Below, piece after piece: positions 37,958 through 47,583 of a stretch of DNA of 64,000 nt; within the stretch, counting starts at the first letter, position 1, and each line of letters opens with the position of its first letter. The notes beneath the pieces are model-generated. The model was not told where the DNA came from. It did no database searches and was given only the letters and a program-made list of their open reading frames with translations. Origin of the DNA: Streptomyces sp. NBC_01803 (GTDB lineage: Bacteria > Actinomycetota > Actinomycetes > Streptomycetales > Streptomycetaceae); the NCBI RefSeq assembly GCF_035917415.1, contig NZ_CP109073.1, positions 806,001 through 870,000 of the forward strand. Direction: 5' to 3'. A program made the position numbers and the translations under genes.

Positions 37958-40786
37958 TCACCGCAGCTGGCGGCGGACCAGCTCGTGGAAGAGGCCGCCG
38001 GTGTCGGCCAGCAGCTCGGCCGGGGCGCCCTGCTGCGCGATCCGGCCGTCCGCCATGACGATCACGCGGTCGGCGTCCATGATCGTGGACAGCCGGTGGG
38101 CGATCACCACCCGGGTGGCCCGCAGGGCGCGGGTGGAGGCGATGACCACGCGCTGGGTCTCGTTGTCCAGCGCGCTGGTCGCCTCGTCGAAGAACAGGAT
38201 CCGCGGCTTGCGGATGAGGGCCTGGGCGATCATCAGGCGCTGGCGCTGGCCGCCGGAGACGGTGCCGCCGCCGTCGGAGAGCATGGTGTGCATGCCCATG
38301 GGCATGGCTTTGATGTCCTCCGCCAGACCCGCCATCGCGGCGGCCTCCCACGCTTCCTCCAGGGAGAACGTCCCGGTGCCCCGGACGCAGTCGAGGAGGG
38401 AGCCGGTCAGGGGCTGGGCGTTCTGCAGGACGACGCCGCACTGGCGGCGCACGGCGGCCTGGTCGAGGGCCGCCAGGTCCTGGCCGTCGTACAGGACGCT
38501 GCCGGAGAGCGGCTTGTCGAAGCCGATGAGCAGCCGCAGCAGCGTGGACTTGCCGCAGCCGCTGGGGCCGACGATCGCGACGAACTCCCCCGGCCGCACG
38601 CGGAAGCCGACGCCGTCCAGGACGAGCGGGCCGTCGTCGCCGTACCGGTAGGTCAGCTCGCGGACCTCGATGTCGCCGCTGAGCGTGCCCGGCCGGACGC
38701 CCTCGGCGCGCACCTCGGGGGTCTCTTCCAGGATCGGCCTGACCTGCTCGAACATCGGCAGCACGGCGGCGGCCGACAGCAGCGCGCCGGTGAGCTGGGT
38801 GACCGAGGCCAGGGCCATGGTCACGGCGGTGCTGAAGGTGAGGAACGCCCCGGCGGACATGCTGCCGCGCGCCGGTCCGGCCAGCAGCATGAACATCGCC
38901 AGCGTGCACAGCGGCAGATAGACCGCGTTGAGGACCGTGACGACGTTCTGGATCCGGCCGGCGCGCTGCTGGAGCTCGCGGGTGCGGGCGAACTCGCGGG
39001 CCCAGGCGGCGTAGGCGAAGCTCTCGGCGGCGGCGACCCGGAGCTTGGGCAGGCCGCGCAGGGTCTGGAACGCCTGGTTGTTGAGCTTGTTGCCGAGCTT
39101 GATCAACTGCCGCTGGTAGCGGAGCTGCCACAGCCCCAGGCCGAGGAAGACGGCGGCGATGAGCAGCAGCATGGCGAGGGCCGCCAGCGCCAGCGGCACG
39201 CTGTAGAGGAGCAGCACGACCATGTTGACCGCGCCCACGGTGCCGGCCTGCAGGCACACCGGGCCGATGCCGGACAGCACGCGGCGGATGGCGCTGACGC
39301 TCATGGCGGCACTGGCCAGCTCGCCCGTGGAACGGCCGGTGAAGAACGTGGTCGGCAGCCGCAGCAGCCGGTCCCACACGGCGGGCTGGAGGGTCGCCTC
39401 GACGCGGCCCTCCATGCGCAGGATGGAGAGGTTCTGGAGCAGCATGAAGGCCGCCGAGACGACACTGGTGGCGATGATCGCGCCCGCGGCCTGCGCGATG
39501 AGGCCGGTCTCGCCCCGCGGTACGTACTCGCCGAGGACCGTGCCGGTGGCGACGGGGATCAGCGCGCCCAGGCCGACCGCGACCAGTCCGGCGAGCAGGA
39601 TGGCGGGCAGCTCGGCGCGGGTGCCGCGCAGGCTGAAGCGCAGCAGCGGGAGCAGCCCCAGCGGCCGGTCCGGCAGCGGGCGGTAGAGCATCACGGCGCG
39701 CGGTTCGAACGCGGCCTCGTTGGCGCCGCCGACGCGCTCGCGTCCGCCGGTGACGGGGTCGACGGCGACATAGCCGCCGCGCCGCCACAGCAGCGCGACC
39801 GGGGCGGCGTCCTTCTCGCGGTGGCCGATCAGGGGGCCGCTGTTCTCCTGCCACCAGCGGCCGGTGAGCCGCACGGCGCGGGTGCGGACCCGGGAGGCGA
39901 GGGCGACGCGCTCGACCGGATCCTCCTGGCCGGGGGCGGCGGCGGCCTCGGCCGGGTCGGTCAGGGTGATCCGGGCCTCCTCGGCGACCAGGCGGCAGGC
40001 GGCGAACGTGGCGTCGGCGTCCCCGGCGCGCGGGCGGGCGGCCCGGCCGGTCCGTCCGGGGCCGCCGATGGAGGCCACCAGGGCCGCGTCGGCCTGGCTG
40101 CGGGCGGCCTCGCCGGCCCGGATGCCGGCGGCGGTGCGGTCCTCGTGGGCGCGTTCGAGGTGGTCGATCCAGCGGTCCACGGCGGACAGCAGCCGGTGCT
40201 GCTGGTCGACCATGGCGTGCCACAGCGCCGCGTCCAGCAGGAGGGTGCCGGGCATATGAGCGTCGTACCCGGCGCCGTACGCGGCCCCGTAGGCGACGCT
40301 GCCGGGGGCGATCGGCATCCACAGGATGTCGTCATCGGCGCCGACGGCGGCGCCCGTCGGACCGTCCGGGGACACCTGGGACAGGACGCGCAGGCCCCGG
40401 CCGACGCCGCGCGCGAAGGCGTCCTCCAGCGGGCTCAGCCACCCGTCGGCGGCGCCCGGCGCCGGGTACAGCTCGTAGATCTCGACGCGGCGCAGCGCGC
40501 ACCCCTCCAGGGGGCGGGCGATCAGTGTGTGTTCGGGTCCCTCGACCGGGCCGAGCAGCAGCGTGCCGGCCGTCAGCCGGCCGAGGAAGTGCCAGGGTCC
40601 CGGCCGCGCGGCCTCCACGGCGAACAGGTCCAGGGCGCCGTCCACGACGAGCCACAGCACGTGCGGCCCCTCCAGGGACAGGCTGCGCAGGCCGGCGCAG
40701 TCGACCGGCATGCCCAGGGCCCCCAGGGCGGCGACGACCGGGTCGGGGAACGGTGGCGTCGGGGACATCGGGGGCGGTGCCGTCAC
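37958..40786 (-). CDS. NHLM-type bacteriocin ABC transporter, second ATPase/permease subunit
   Basis: 942 residues from a GTG, starting 1 bp after the previous stop. The N-terminal ~350 residues hold a cyclic-nucleotide-binding-like fold and a helical region. Next is a six-helix exporter domain (about 380-660), then an ATPase with VGPSGCGKST, VVLQNAQPLTGSLLDCV (Q-loop), VSGGQRQRL and ILFFDEATSALD. This order matches the NHLM bacteriocin-system ATP-binding protein that pairs with a peptidase-bearing ABC. It is last in the export operon. Confidence 0.87.
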   Translation of the reverse strand: MTAPPPMSPTPPFPDPVVAALGALGMPVDCAGLRSLSLEGPHVLWLVVDGALDLFAVEAARPGPWHFLGRLTAGTLLLGPVEGPEHTLIARPLEGCALRRVEIYELYPAPGAADGWLSPLEDAFARGVGRGLRVLSQVSPDGPTGAAVGADDDILWMPIAPGSVAYGAAYGAGYDAHMPGTLLLDAALWHAMVDQQHRLLSAVDRWIDHLERAHEDRTAAGIRAGEAARSQADAALVASIGGPGRTGRAARPRAGDADATFAACRLVAEEARITLTDPAEAAAAPGQEDPVERVALASRVRTRAVRLTGRWWQENSGPLIGHREKDAAPVALLWRRGGYVAVDPVTGGRERVGGANEAAFEPRAVMLYRPLPDRPLGLLPLLRFSLRGTRAELPAILLAGLVAVGLGALIPVATGTVLGEYVPRGETGLIAQAAGAIIATSVVSAAFMLLQNLSILRMEGRVEATLQPAVWDRLLRLPTTFFTGRSTGELASAAMSVSAIRRVLSGIGPVCLQAGTVGAVNMVVLLLYSVPLALAALAMLLLIAAVFLGLGLWQLRYQRQLIKLGNKLNNQAFQTLRGLPKLRVAAAESFAYAAWAREFARTRELQQRAGRIQNVVTVLNAVYLPLCTLAMFMLLAGPARGSMSAGAFLTFSTAVTMALASVTQLTGALLSAAAVLPMFEQVRPILEETPEVRAEGVRPGTLSGDIEVRELTYRYGDDGPLVLDGVGFRVRPGEFVAIVGPSGCGKSTLLRLLIGFDKPLSGSVLYDGQDLAALDQAAVRRQCGVVLQNAQPLTGSLLDCVRGTGTFSLEEAWEAAAMAGLAEDIKAMPMGMHTMLSDGGGTVSGGQRQRLMIAQALIRKPRILFFDEATSALDNETQRVVIASTRALRATRVVIAHRLSTIMDADRVIVMADGRIAQQGAPAELLADTGGLFHELVRRQLR

Positions 40787-40787
40787 C

Positions 40788-43070
40788 TCAGTGCTCCCTG
40801 AGCAGACGGGCGTACGGGCCCTGCGCGGCGATCAGGTGTTCGTGACGACCGCGCTCGACGACCGTGCCCCGGTCGAGGACCAGGATCTCGTCGCTGTCGC
40901 GCACGGTGCTCAGCCGGTGGGCGATGACGACGCAGGCGCAGCCGCGGCGGCGCAGGTTGTCGATGATGAGCTGCTCGGTGGCGGCGTCGAGGGCGCTGGT
41001 CACCTCGTCGAGGACCATGACGCTGGGGCGGCGCACCAGGGCGCGGGCGATCTCCAGGCGCTGGCGCTGGCCGCCGGAGAAGTTACGGCCGTCCTGCTCG
41101 ACGCGGCTGCGGATGCCGCCGGGGCGGCGGGCGACCACATCGTGAACGGCGGCGTCCCGCAGGGCGGCGATCACGGCCTCGTCGGGAATGGAGGGGTCCC
41201 ACAGGGTGACGTTGTCACGGACGGTGCCCTCGAAGAGGAAGACGTCCTGGTCGACGAAGGCGACGGAGGCGGCGAGGGCGCCGCGCGGGATGTCCTCCAG
41301 CCGGGTGCCGTCGATGCGGATGGTGCCTTCCCAGGGTGTGTGGAGGCCGGCCACCAGCCGGGAGACGGTGGACTTGCCGCTGCCGGAGCCGCCGACGAGC
41401 GCCACCTGCCGGCCGGGGCCGACGGTGAGCGAGAAGTCCTTCAGCAGCGGGGGGTCCAGCGGGCTGTAGCCGAAGGTGACGCCCGCCAGCTCCACATGGC
41501 CGGTGAGGCGACGGGTGGCGCCCTCGGCGGAGGCGGGCTCGGGCCGGGTGTAGCGGGGGTCGGCGGGGAAGTTCTCGACGTCCTTGAGGCGGGCGACGTC
41601 GGCCGCGAAGTCCTGGATGCGGCCGGCGACACCGTTGAGGCGGGTGATCGGCGCGGTGAAGCTGGTCACCAGGGCCTGGAAGGCGACCAGGAGACCCACG
41701 GTCAGGTGTCCCTCGACCGCGCGGGTGCCGCCGATCAGCAGGATCAGCGCGCTGTTGAGCGCGGCCAGGGTGGGGGCGACGATCGCCAGCCACGCGCTGG
41801 GCACGCCGAGCCGCTGCTGGGTGTCGAGGGTGGCTGCGTGCTGTCCGGCCCAGCGGCGGAAGAAGCCGTTCTCGCCGCCGGTGGCCTTCATGGTCTCGAT
41901 GAGCGTCAGGCCGCTGTAGGCGGTGTTGACCAGGCGGGCGCTGTCGGCGCGCAGCTTCTGGGTGCCGGTGGCCCGCAGGTGGATGACGATCCGCATGGCC
42001 ACGATGTTGAGCAGCGCGATCAGCACGCCGACGACGGTGAGCTGCGGGTCGTAGCTCCACAGCAGCACGGCGTAGAGCAGCACCACCACGGCGTCCACGC
42101 CGGCGGCGGCCAGGTCGCGGGCGAGTGTCTCGGCGATGGTGTCGTTGGACTGGAGGCGCTGGACGAGGTCGGCCGGGTTGCGCTGGGAGAAGAAGGTGAC
42201 GGGCAGGCGCAGCAGGTGCCGCAGGAACCGGGCGCTGCCGAGGGTGGAGGCGATGACGCGCCCGCGCAGCAGGTTGGCCTGCTGGATGGCGGTGAGGGTG
42301 GCGGCGAGCACCAGGGCGGTGGCCATCGCGGCGAAGAGCGTGCCGAGCAGCGAGGTCTGGCCGCCGATGAGGAACGTGTCGATGTAGGTGCGGCTGAGCG
42401 CGGGCACCGTGGCGCCGACGAGCACCAGCAGGAGGCTGGAGAGCACGGCGGCGAGCATGGTGCCGGACATGCCCCGCAGGCGGGCGGGCAGGGCGCGCAG
42501 CACGCCGGGTTTCCGGCCGGTGCGGCGGAAGCCGTCGCCGGGTTCGAAGGTCAGGACGACGCCGGTGAAGCTGGTGTCGAACTCGTCCAGTGGCACGAAC
42601 CGGCGTCCCTTGCCGGGGTCGTTGACGTGACAGCCGCGCCGGCCGAGGCGGCGGGCCATGCCGTCGTAGACGACGTAGTGGTTGAACTCCCAGAACAGGA
42701 CGGCCGGCGGGCGGAGCTCGGCGAGCGCCGCCAAGTCCATCTGCATGCCCTTGGCGGTGAGGCCGTAGCCGCGCGCCGCCTTGAGGAGGTTGCTGGCGCG
42801 GGAGCCGTCGCGGGAGACACCGCAGGCGATCCGCAGCTCCTCCAGGGGGACGAAACGGCCGTAGTGACCCAGCACCATGGCCAGCGCGGCGGCGCCGCAC
42901 TCCACCGCCTCCATCTGCAGCACGGTGGGCGTACGCACCGGCTTCGGCGTGCGGCCCCGGGGGACGGGGGCGCGCCGCCCGCGCCCGGAGCGGTGGCGCC
43001 GGTGGGCCGCGTGCGGGGTCCGGTCGGCCGTCGCGGTCCGGGCCGGGGCGGTCTCCCTGGGCGCGGTCAC
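40788..43070 (-). CDS. NHLM-type bacteriocin exporter: C39 peptidase-permease-ATPase
   Basis: 760 residues from a GTG at 43070 overlapping the stop of the HlyD-like gene. The N-terminal C39 peptidase has QMEAVECGAAALAMVLGHYG (C58 catalytic) and FNHYVVYDG (His) then NDPGKGRR (Asp). The membrane domain spans about 230-520. The ATPase has LVGGSGSGKSTVSRL, FVDQDVFLFEGTVRDN, FSGGQRQRLEIARAL and VMVLDEVTSALD. It should cut the leader of the nearby precursor after its double glycine and export the core. Confidence 0.92.
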   Translation of the reverse strand: MTAPRETAPARTATADRTPHAAHRRHRSGRGRRAPVPRGRTPKPVRTPTVLQMEAVECGAAALAMVLGHYGRFVPLEELRIACGVSRDGSRASNLLKAARGYGLTAKGMQMDLAALAELRPPAVLFWEFNHYVVYDGMARRLGRRGCHVNDPGKGRRFVPLDEFDTSFTGVVLTFEPGDGFRRTGRKPGVLRALPARLRGMSGTMLAAVLSSLLLVLVGATVPALSRTYIDTFLIGGQTSLLGTLFAAMATALVLAATLTAIQQANLLRGRVIASTLGSARFLRHLLRLPVTFFSQRNPADLVQRLQSNDTIAETLARDLAAAGVDAVVVLLYAVLLWSYDPQLTVVGVLIALLNIVAMRIVIHLRATGTQKLRADSARLVNTAYSGLTLIETMKATGGENGFFRRWAGQHAATLDTQQRLGVPSAWLAIVAPTLAALNSALILLIGGTRAVEGHLTVGLLVAFQALVTSFTAPITRLNGVAGRIQDFAADVARLKDVENFPADPRYTRPEPASAEGATRRLTGHVELAGVTFGYSPLDPPLLKDFSLTVGPGRQVALVGGSGSGKSTVSRLVAGLHTPWEGTIRIDGTRLEDIPRGALAASVAFVDQDVFLFEGTVRDNVTLWDPSIPDEAVIAALRDAAVHDVVARRPGGIRSRVEQDGRNFSGGQRQRLEIARALVRRPSVMVLDEVTSALDAATEQLIIDNLRRRGCACVVIAHRLSTVRDSDEILVLDRGTVVERGRHEHLIAAQGPYARLLREH

Positions 43071-43873
43071 GGCAGCAGCCAGTCGACGGGGCGCTCGGCG
43101 GAGAGGTGGACAGCGCCCGTGACGGCGGTCGGGGAGTCGACGGCGAACGGGGGGCCGTCGTCGGAGGACCATGCGTAGCCGGAGTCGGTGGTGTCGGAGC
43201 GTTCCAGCTCGACCAGGACGGCGACGGGGTCGCCCTCACGGGCGAATGCGGCGGCGAGCCGGCTGTCGCCGAGGAAGCCGGCGATCCGCGCCTCGCTCTG
43301 GGGCGCCCGGCCGACCGCCTGGACCCGGCCGCGCAGCACGCCGAACTCCTGCCGGTCGACGGATTGGACGGTCAGGTCGACCCGGGCGCCCACGGGGATG
43401 GTCGCGCCGTGGCCGCCGGGCACGTACAGCACGGCGACCAGCGGGTCGTCCGGCCCGGTCACGCGCTCCAGGGTCGCCACGTCCGCGCCGGTCGTGACGA
43501 CCGAGCCGGTGTCGGCGAGGAGGGTGGTCAGCCGGCCTCCGGCCACCGCGCTGACGGGTTCGTCGCCCTCGTCCGTGCGGACCGTGAGCAGCGGTTCGCC
43601 CGGGGAGAGGAGGTCGCCCTCCTCGACGAGGACCTCGGTGACCTGTCCGGCGACCGGGCTCTGGAGCAGGTAGCCGCCCTCGGCGTGGGTGAGGACGCCG
43701 GGCGCGCTCAGCTTGGAGGAGACCGAGCCGGTCAGGCCCCAGCAGCCGGCGGCCACCAGGACGACGGCCGTGACCGCCAGCACGAGGCGGCCCTGCGGGC
43801 GGGCGAACCGGACGGGCAGGTCGAGTTCCTCCGGCGACTGCAGCTTGGTGAGCGCCTTCTGACGGAACTGCAT
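43067..43873 (-). CDS. HlyD-like NHLM secretion (membrane fusion) protein
   Basis: 268 residues from the ATG at 43873 (MQFRQKALTKLQSPEELD; GGGAGG upstream). A single membrane anchor LVLAVTAVVLVAAGCWGLTGSV is followed by a beta-barrel/lipoyl-like region (GGYLLQSPVAGQVTEVLVEEGDLLSPGEPLLTV). This is the standard third component of NHLM export systems and begins the three-gene exporter run. Confidence 0.85.
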   Translation of the reverse strand: MQFRQKALTKLQSPEELDLPVRFARPQGRLVLAVTAVVLVAAGCWGLTGSVSSKLSAPGVLTHAEGGYLLQSPVAGQVTEVLVEEGDLLSPGEPLLTVRTDEGDEPVSAVAGGRLTTLLADTGSVVTTGADVATLERVTGPDDPLVAVLYVPGGHGATIPVGARVDLTVQSVDRQEFGVLRGRVQAVGRAPQSEARIAGFLGDSRLAAAFAREGDPVAVLVELERSDTTDSGYAWSSDDGPPFAVDSPTAVTGAVHLSAERPVDWLLP

Positions 43874-43939
43874 CTCGCCTCCCCCTTTCTGAGCGGGACG
43901 TGCGGGCCGTGCGGGCCGGGGCGCGGGCCGCCGGACAGC

Positions 43940-43975
43940 CATGAACCCCGGGCCGGGAAGGCTCCGGGGTTCATG
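43940..43975 (-). terminator. Hairpin between precursor gene and exporter genes
   Basis: Perfect 12-bp inverted repeat: catgaaccccgg (43940-43951) and ccggggttcatg (43964-43975) with a 12-nt loop. It lies 28 bp after the precursor stop and 66 bp before the exporter start, and probably acts as a partial terminator keeping precursor mRNA in excess. Confidence 0.7.
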
Positions 43976-44003
43976 CGGGTGTCACGGGAGCGTACGCCCG
44001 GGA

Positions 44004-44246
44004 TCAGAGACCCAGCGGACCGGTGAGGGCGCCGGTGTCGACCTGCACGCCGGTCACGGCGGAGACCTGGGCCAGACCCTGGGCGGCCAGGCCCTGGACG
44101 GCACCCACGGTGTGGAGCGAGCTGGCGGCACCGGCCACGTCGGAGACGACCGCGCCGGCGAGGCCGCCGGAGACGCTCACCACACCGCCGGCGACGGCGT
44201 CCAGCTCGGAGTCGGCGATCTCACGGGTCTCAATGTCGTTGCGCAT
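44004..44246 (-). CDS. Double-glycine leader bacteriocin-like precursor peptide
   Basis: 80 residues from the ATG at 44246 (an ATG 9 bp upstream is possible). The leader MRNDIETREIADSELDAVAGG (21 aa) ends in ELDAVAGG, the typical double-glycine recognition site for C39 peptidases. The 59-residue core, VVSVSGGLAGAVVSDVAG onward, is rich in Gly, Ala and Val, has no Cys, few charges, and ends TGPLGL. It lies immediately upstream of an NHLM exporter set. Without Cys, and with no lanthionine, cyclodehydratase or radical-SAM gene nearby, it may be exported unmodified. Confidence 0.82.
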   Translation of the reverse strand: MRNDIETREIADSELDAVAGGVVSVSGGLAGAVVSDVAGAASSLHTVGAVQGLAAQGLAQVSAVTGVQVDTGALTGPLGL

Positions 44247-44518
44247 GACGCACATTCCCTTCAATTCAAGCTTTTTACAGAGGATCGTGGCCAAGGTCGT
44301 AATTAAGTAAGACCATCCGGACCACTTCCAAGCGGTGCGCACGATGAAAGCACGCGCGCCGGGACCATGCCAATCCCGATGACGCACCCTTTGCGGGAAG
44401 TTCGAAAGCGTGAACGGGCAGTGCGGGCTCACCTTCGTCAAACAGTGACAACCCCTTCATGAGAAATAGTTCGGAGCGCGCAATACACCCTTCATACGCC
44501 CCCATAACTCACCGTTTT

Positions 44519-45406
44519 TTACCCCTTGGTCGACATATCGGGCATATCTGCGATCGGGGTGACAGGTCGGTCCGTCATGTTCACGATGTGGAGATTCGCT
44601 GAAGCGGAGGTCCGGTGTCCGCTCGTCCGCACGGCCCGCGAACCGTGACGCCACAGGCCGCGGTGGTCCCAGCGCAGGCGCAGCGGCAGCAGGGCGGACT
44701 CACGCTGGGTGGCGAAGTCCATCTTCGAGGTGCCGTGGGATCGGTCCTCGAAACGGATCGGTACCTCCACCACCTTCTGGCCCGCCTGGACGGCCAGGAA
44801 CTTCGTCTCCACCTGGAAGCTGTATCCGGCGGACCGCACCCGGGAGAGCGCGATGCCGTCCAGGGCGGACGCCGACCAGAGGTTGTAGCCGGCCGTCAGG
44901 TCCCGGATCGGCACGCCGAGCACGGCCGTCGCGTAGAAGTTCGCGCACGCGGACAGCATCCGGCGGCGCACGCCCCAGTCGGCGGCGAGCTGACCGCCGG
45001 GCACATAGCGGCTGCCGACCACCAGTCCCGCGCCGGTGGCCATGGCCGCGCCGAGCAGCTGCGGCAGGTGCTCCGGGCGGTGACTGCCGTCCGCGTCCAT
45101 CTGGGCCACGAAGTCCGCGCCCGTCCGCAGCGCCGTCTCGATACCGGCGGCGTAGGCACGGCCGAGCCCGTCCTTGGCGGTGCGGTGCAGGGCGCTGACC
45201 CGTGGGTCGGCGGCGGCCAGCCGGTCCGCGAGGCGGCCGGTGCCGTCGGGGCTGTCGTCGTCCACGATCAGCAGCCGCAGGCCGGGCAGCGGCAGCGAGA
45301 GCACGGCCGAGGCGGTGCCGGGCAGGCTCTCGGCCTCGTTGTAGGTGGGCATGACGACGGTCAGCCGGGTGTCGGCCCACTCACGGGGGATGGCGGTCCT
45401 GGTCAC
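44519..45406 (-). CDS. Family 2 glycosyltransferase, polyprenol-phosphate mannose synthase-like
   Basis: 295 residues. LTVVMPTYNEAESLPG, LIVDDDSPDGTG, AQMDADGSHRPEHLP (metal-binding DAD), GSRYVPGG and GYNLWS…GYSFQVE are DPM1-type signatures; no C-terminal membrane domain. It would make a polyprenyl-phosphate sugar. It lies 6 bp after the GT39-like gene, forming a run with it and gtrA. The last ~45 residues are polar and unlike the family. Confidence 0.87.
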   Translation of the reverse strand: MTRTAIPREWADTRLTVVMPTYNEAESLPGTASAVLSLPLPGLRLLIVDDDSPDGTGRLADRLAAADPRVSALHRTAKDGLGRAYAAGIETALRTGADFVAQMDADGSHRPEHLPQLLGAAMATGAGLVVGSRYVPGGQLAADWGVRRRMLSACANFYATAVLGVPIRDLTAGYNLWSASALDGIALSRVRSAGYSFQVETKFLAVQAGQKVVEVPIRFEDRSHGTSKMDFATQRESALLPLRLRWDHRGLWRHGSRAVRTSGHRTSASANLHIVNMTDRPVTPIADMPDMSTKG

Positions 45407-45412
45407 GGTCTC

Positions 45413-47509
45413 TCACTTCTCTTCGGGGGAGCACTGGTAGAGGACGGCTTCGGTGCCAGGGCCGGTCCCGGTGCCGCCGCCGTAGTCCCCGGGGTCGACG
45501 CGGGCGCAGGCGGAGCGCACCCAGTCGCTGATCCGCGCGGTCCCGGTCCCGGTGGCGGGGGCGGGGGCGGGGGTCGGGGCGGTGGCGCCGGGACCGTCGG
45601 CCGGTTCGGTAAGGAGGGCGAAGCGCAGCTCACCGGTGCGGACCAGCTCGCGGTACTCCTCGACGGTGACCGAGGCCGCCTGGCCGCCGAAGCCGCCGAG
45701 CGGCAGGACGGGAGCGCCGGTCTCCCGGATGTACGAGGACGCGGTGGACCAACTGTCCGTGGAGAACGTGTAGGTGACGTCGTCGCCGTTGTGCTCCGTC
45801 ACATGGGCGAGCAACCGCTCCTGTTCCGCCGTGAGTCCGTCCGGACCGGGAGCCGGGACGCCTCCGGCGGTGGGTCCGGCCGCCGCGTCGAACGCCGAGC
45901 CGCCGTAGTCCTCGTCCAGCACGGACAGCGACCACGCCGCCGGGGCGGCGAACATCGCGACGCAGCCCGCGACCAGCCCCGCCACCGCGAACCGCCGCCC
46001 GCCCGGGGTCCGGCCGCTCCGCCACCGGGCCGCCACGGCGACGAGCGCGGCCGTGACCAGCGACGGGATCAGCCACGGCGTCCAGTCGCGGTAGTCGGCG
46101 GCGAGCCAGCAGCACCAGGCGGTCTGGACGGCGATGGCGACGGCCGGCGGCAGTCGGCGTCCCGATCGCCACATGGCCACGGTCCCCGCGGCGGACAGGG
46201 CGGCGAGCGGCGCGGCGAGGACGGCCGCGTAGCCGGTGTGCGGAACGCCGATCGCGCTCAGCACCACGGCCGAGGTGAGCAGCCACACGCCCCAGACCAG
46301 ATAGCCGCCCCGGGCCTGGTCGACATACCCGCCGGGGCGGCGGCGCCGGGTGAGCCCGTGGGCGAGGGAGAGCAGCGCGATCGGGAAGAGCCAGGCGATC
46401 TGGGTGGCGAAGCGGTCGCCGACCAGCTTGGTCCAGCCGTCACCCCGGTCCGCGCCGGACCGGGCGGTGGCGGTGCCGGTCGGTGCCGTGCCCCGCCCGG
46501 CCGGTGGGGAGCCGGCCGCCGGCGGCGCGCCCGGGGCCCGCGCACCGGGGGCCTCCGCCACCGGAGCGGTCCCGCCCGCCCCGCCCGGGGCCTGGCCCGC
46601 CACGGCGCCGGGGAGGTCGACGCCCAGCCGTCCCAGGCCGTTGTAGCCGAAGACCATGGCTGCGGCGCTGTTGTTCGTGGAGCCGTCGGCGTACGGCCGG
46701 GAGTCTTCCGGGGTCAGCGTCATCAGTCCCACCCAGGACAGGGACACGCCCAGCAGGACCGCGCCCGCGACGACCGTGTGCTTCAGACGGGCGCGCACCG
46801 CGATCGGGGCGGTGAGCAGATATCCGACGGCGAGGGCGGGGACGATGAGCCACGCCTGCATCATCTTGGTCTGGAAGCCCAGGCCGATCCACACCGCCGC
46901 GAACAGCAGGGGCCGGAGCCGTCCGTCCCGTACGGCCCGCTGATACTGGTCGGCGGCGAGCACCAGACACATGGTCAGCATGCCGTCGAGCAGCGGGTGC
47001 CCGAACAGCGAGGCCAGCAGCGGCGTCAGCGCGGTCAGCGCCGCCGCCAGCAGCCCAGCCTCCGGTCCCTGCCAGCGGCGGACCATCCGGTAGGTGACGA
47101 GAACGGTGACGACGCCGGCGACGCAGTGCGGAAGCGTCAGGGACCACGCGCCGTAGCCGAAGATCCGCGCCGAGATCGCCTGCGGCCACAGGAAGCCGCC
47201 GATCTTGTCGAGCGTGATGGTGGCGGAGGGGTCGAAGGCGGTGAAGAGGAACGCCTCCCAGCTCTCCGTCATGCTGCGGGCGGCGACGGCGTAGTACTCG
47301 GCGTAGCCGCTGCTGGTGATGTTCCAGGCGTAGAGCGTGGCGGCGAGCGCGGCGATGCCCAGCAGCGCCGGCCGGGCCCAGTGGGGCTGGCCAGGCGGCG
47401 AGCGCCACACCTGGCGACGGCGACGGGGCGGTGGGCCGACCGCCGCCGGGTCGCGGTCGGCGAGGCCGGGTGCGGGCGCGGAGGTGACAGGGGAAGCGGA
47501 AGCGGACAT
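45413..47509 (-). CDS. GT39/ArnT-like membrane glycosyltransferase
   Basis: 698 residues from the ATG at 47509. About 11 membrane segments follow a short cytoplasmic start. EYYAVAARSMTESWEAFLF and TLDKIGGFLWPQAI are the first-loop Asp/Glu region of PMT_2-type transferases, then LLDGMLTMCLVLAADQY. A Pro/Gly/Ala-rich linker (about 310-365) interrupts it, and a soluble C-terminal domain ends CARVDPGDYGG. It would use a lipid-linked sugar, plausibly from the neighbouring GT2, to modify an exported molecule. Confidence 0.85.
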   Translation of the reverse strand: MSASASPVTSAPAPGLADRDPAAVGPPPRRRRQVWRSPPGQPHWARPALLGIAALAATLYAWNITSSGYAEYYAVAARSMTESWEAFLFTAFDPSATITLDKIGGFLWPQAISARIFGYGAWSLTLPHCVAGVVTVLVTYRMVRRWQGPEAGLLAAALTALTPLLASLFGHPLLDGMLTMCLVLAADQYQRAVRDGRLRPLLFAAVWIGLGFQTKMMQAWLIVPALAVGYLLTAPIAVRARLKHTVVAGAVLLGVSLSWVGLMTLTPEDSRPYADGSTNNSAAAMVFGYNGLGRLGVDLPGAVAGQAPGGAGGTAPVAEAPGARAPGAPPAAGSPPAGRGTAPTGTATARSGADRGDGWTKLVGDRFATQIAWLFPIALLSLAHGLTRRRRPGGYVDQARGGYLVWGVWLLTSAVVLSAIGVPHTGYAAVLAAPLAALSAAGTVAMWRSGRRLPPAVAIAVQTAWCCWLAADYRDWTPWLIPSLVTAALVAVAARWRSGRTPGGRRFAVAGLVAGCVAMFAAPAAWSLSVLDEDYGGSAFDAAAGPTAGGVPAPGPDGLTAEQERLLAHVTEHNGDDVTYTFSTDSWSTASSYIRETGAPVLPLGGFGGQAASVTVEEYRELVRTGELRFALLTEPADGPGATAPTPAPAPATGTGTARISDWVRSACARVDPGDYGGGTGTGPGTEAVLYQCSPEEK

Positions 47510-47583
47510 GGCTGCGCGGACCTTCCTGGGGGGAGGTGGGAGCGATGGCGCGGGCGGGCGCGAGAGAGGCGCCCGGGGGACGG

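Noticed and set aside
37238..43178. Giant plus-strand open frames (1187 and 883 codons) opposite the NHLM transporters
   Set aside because: Antisense shadows of well-supported ABC transporters.
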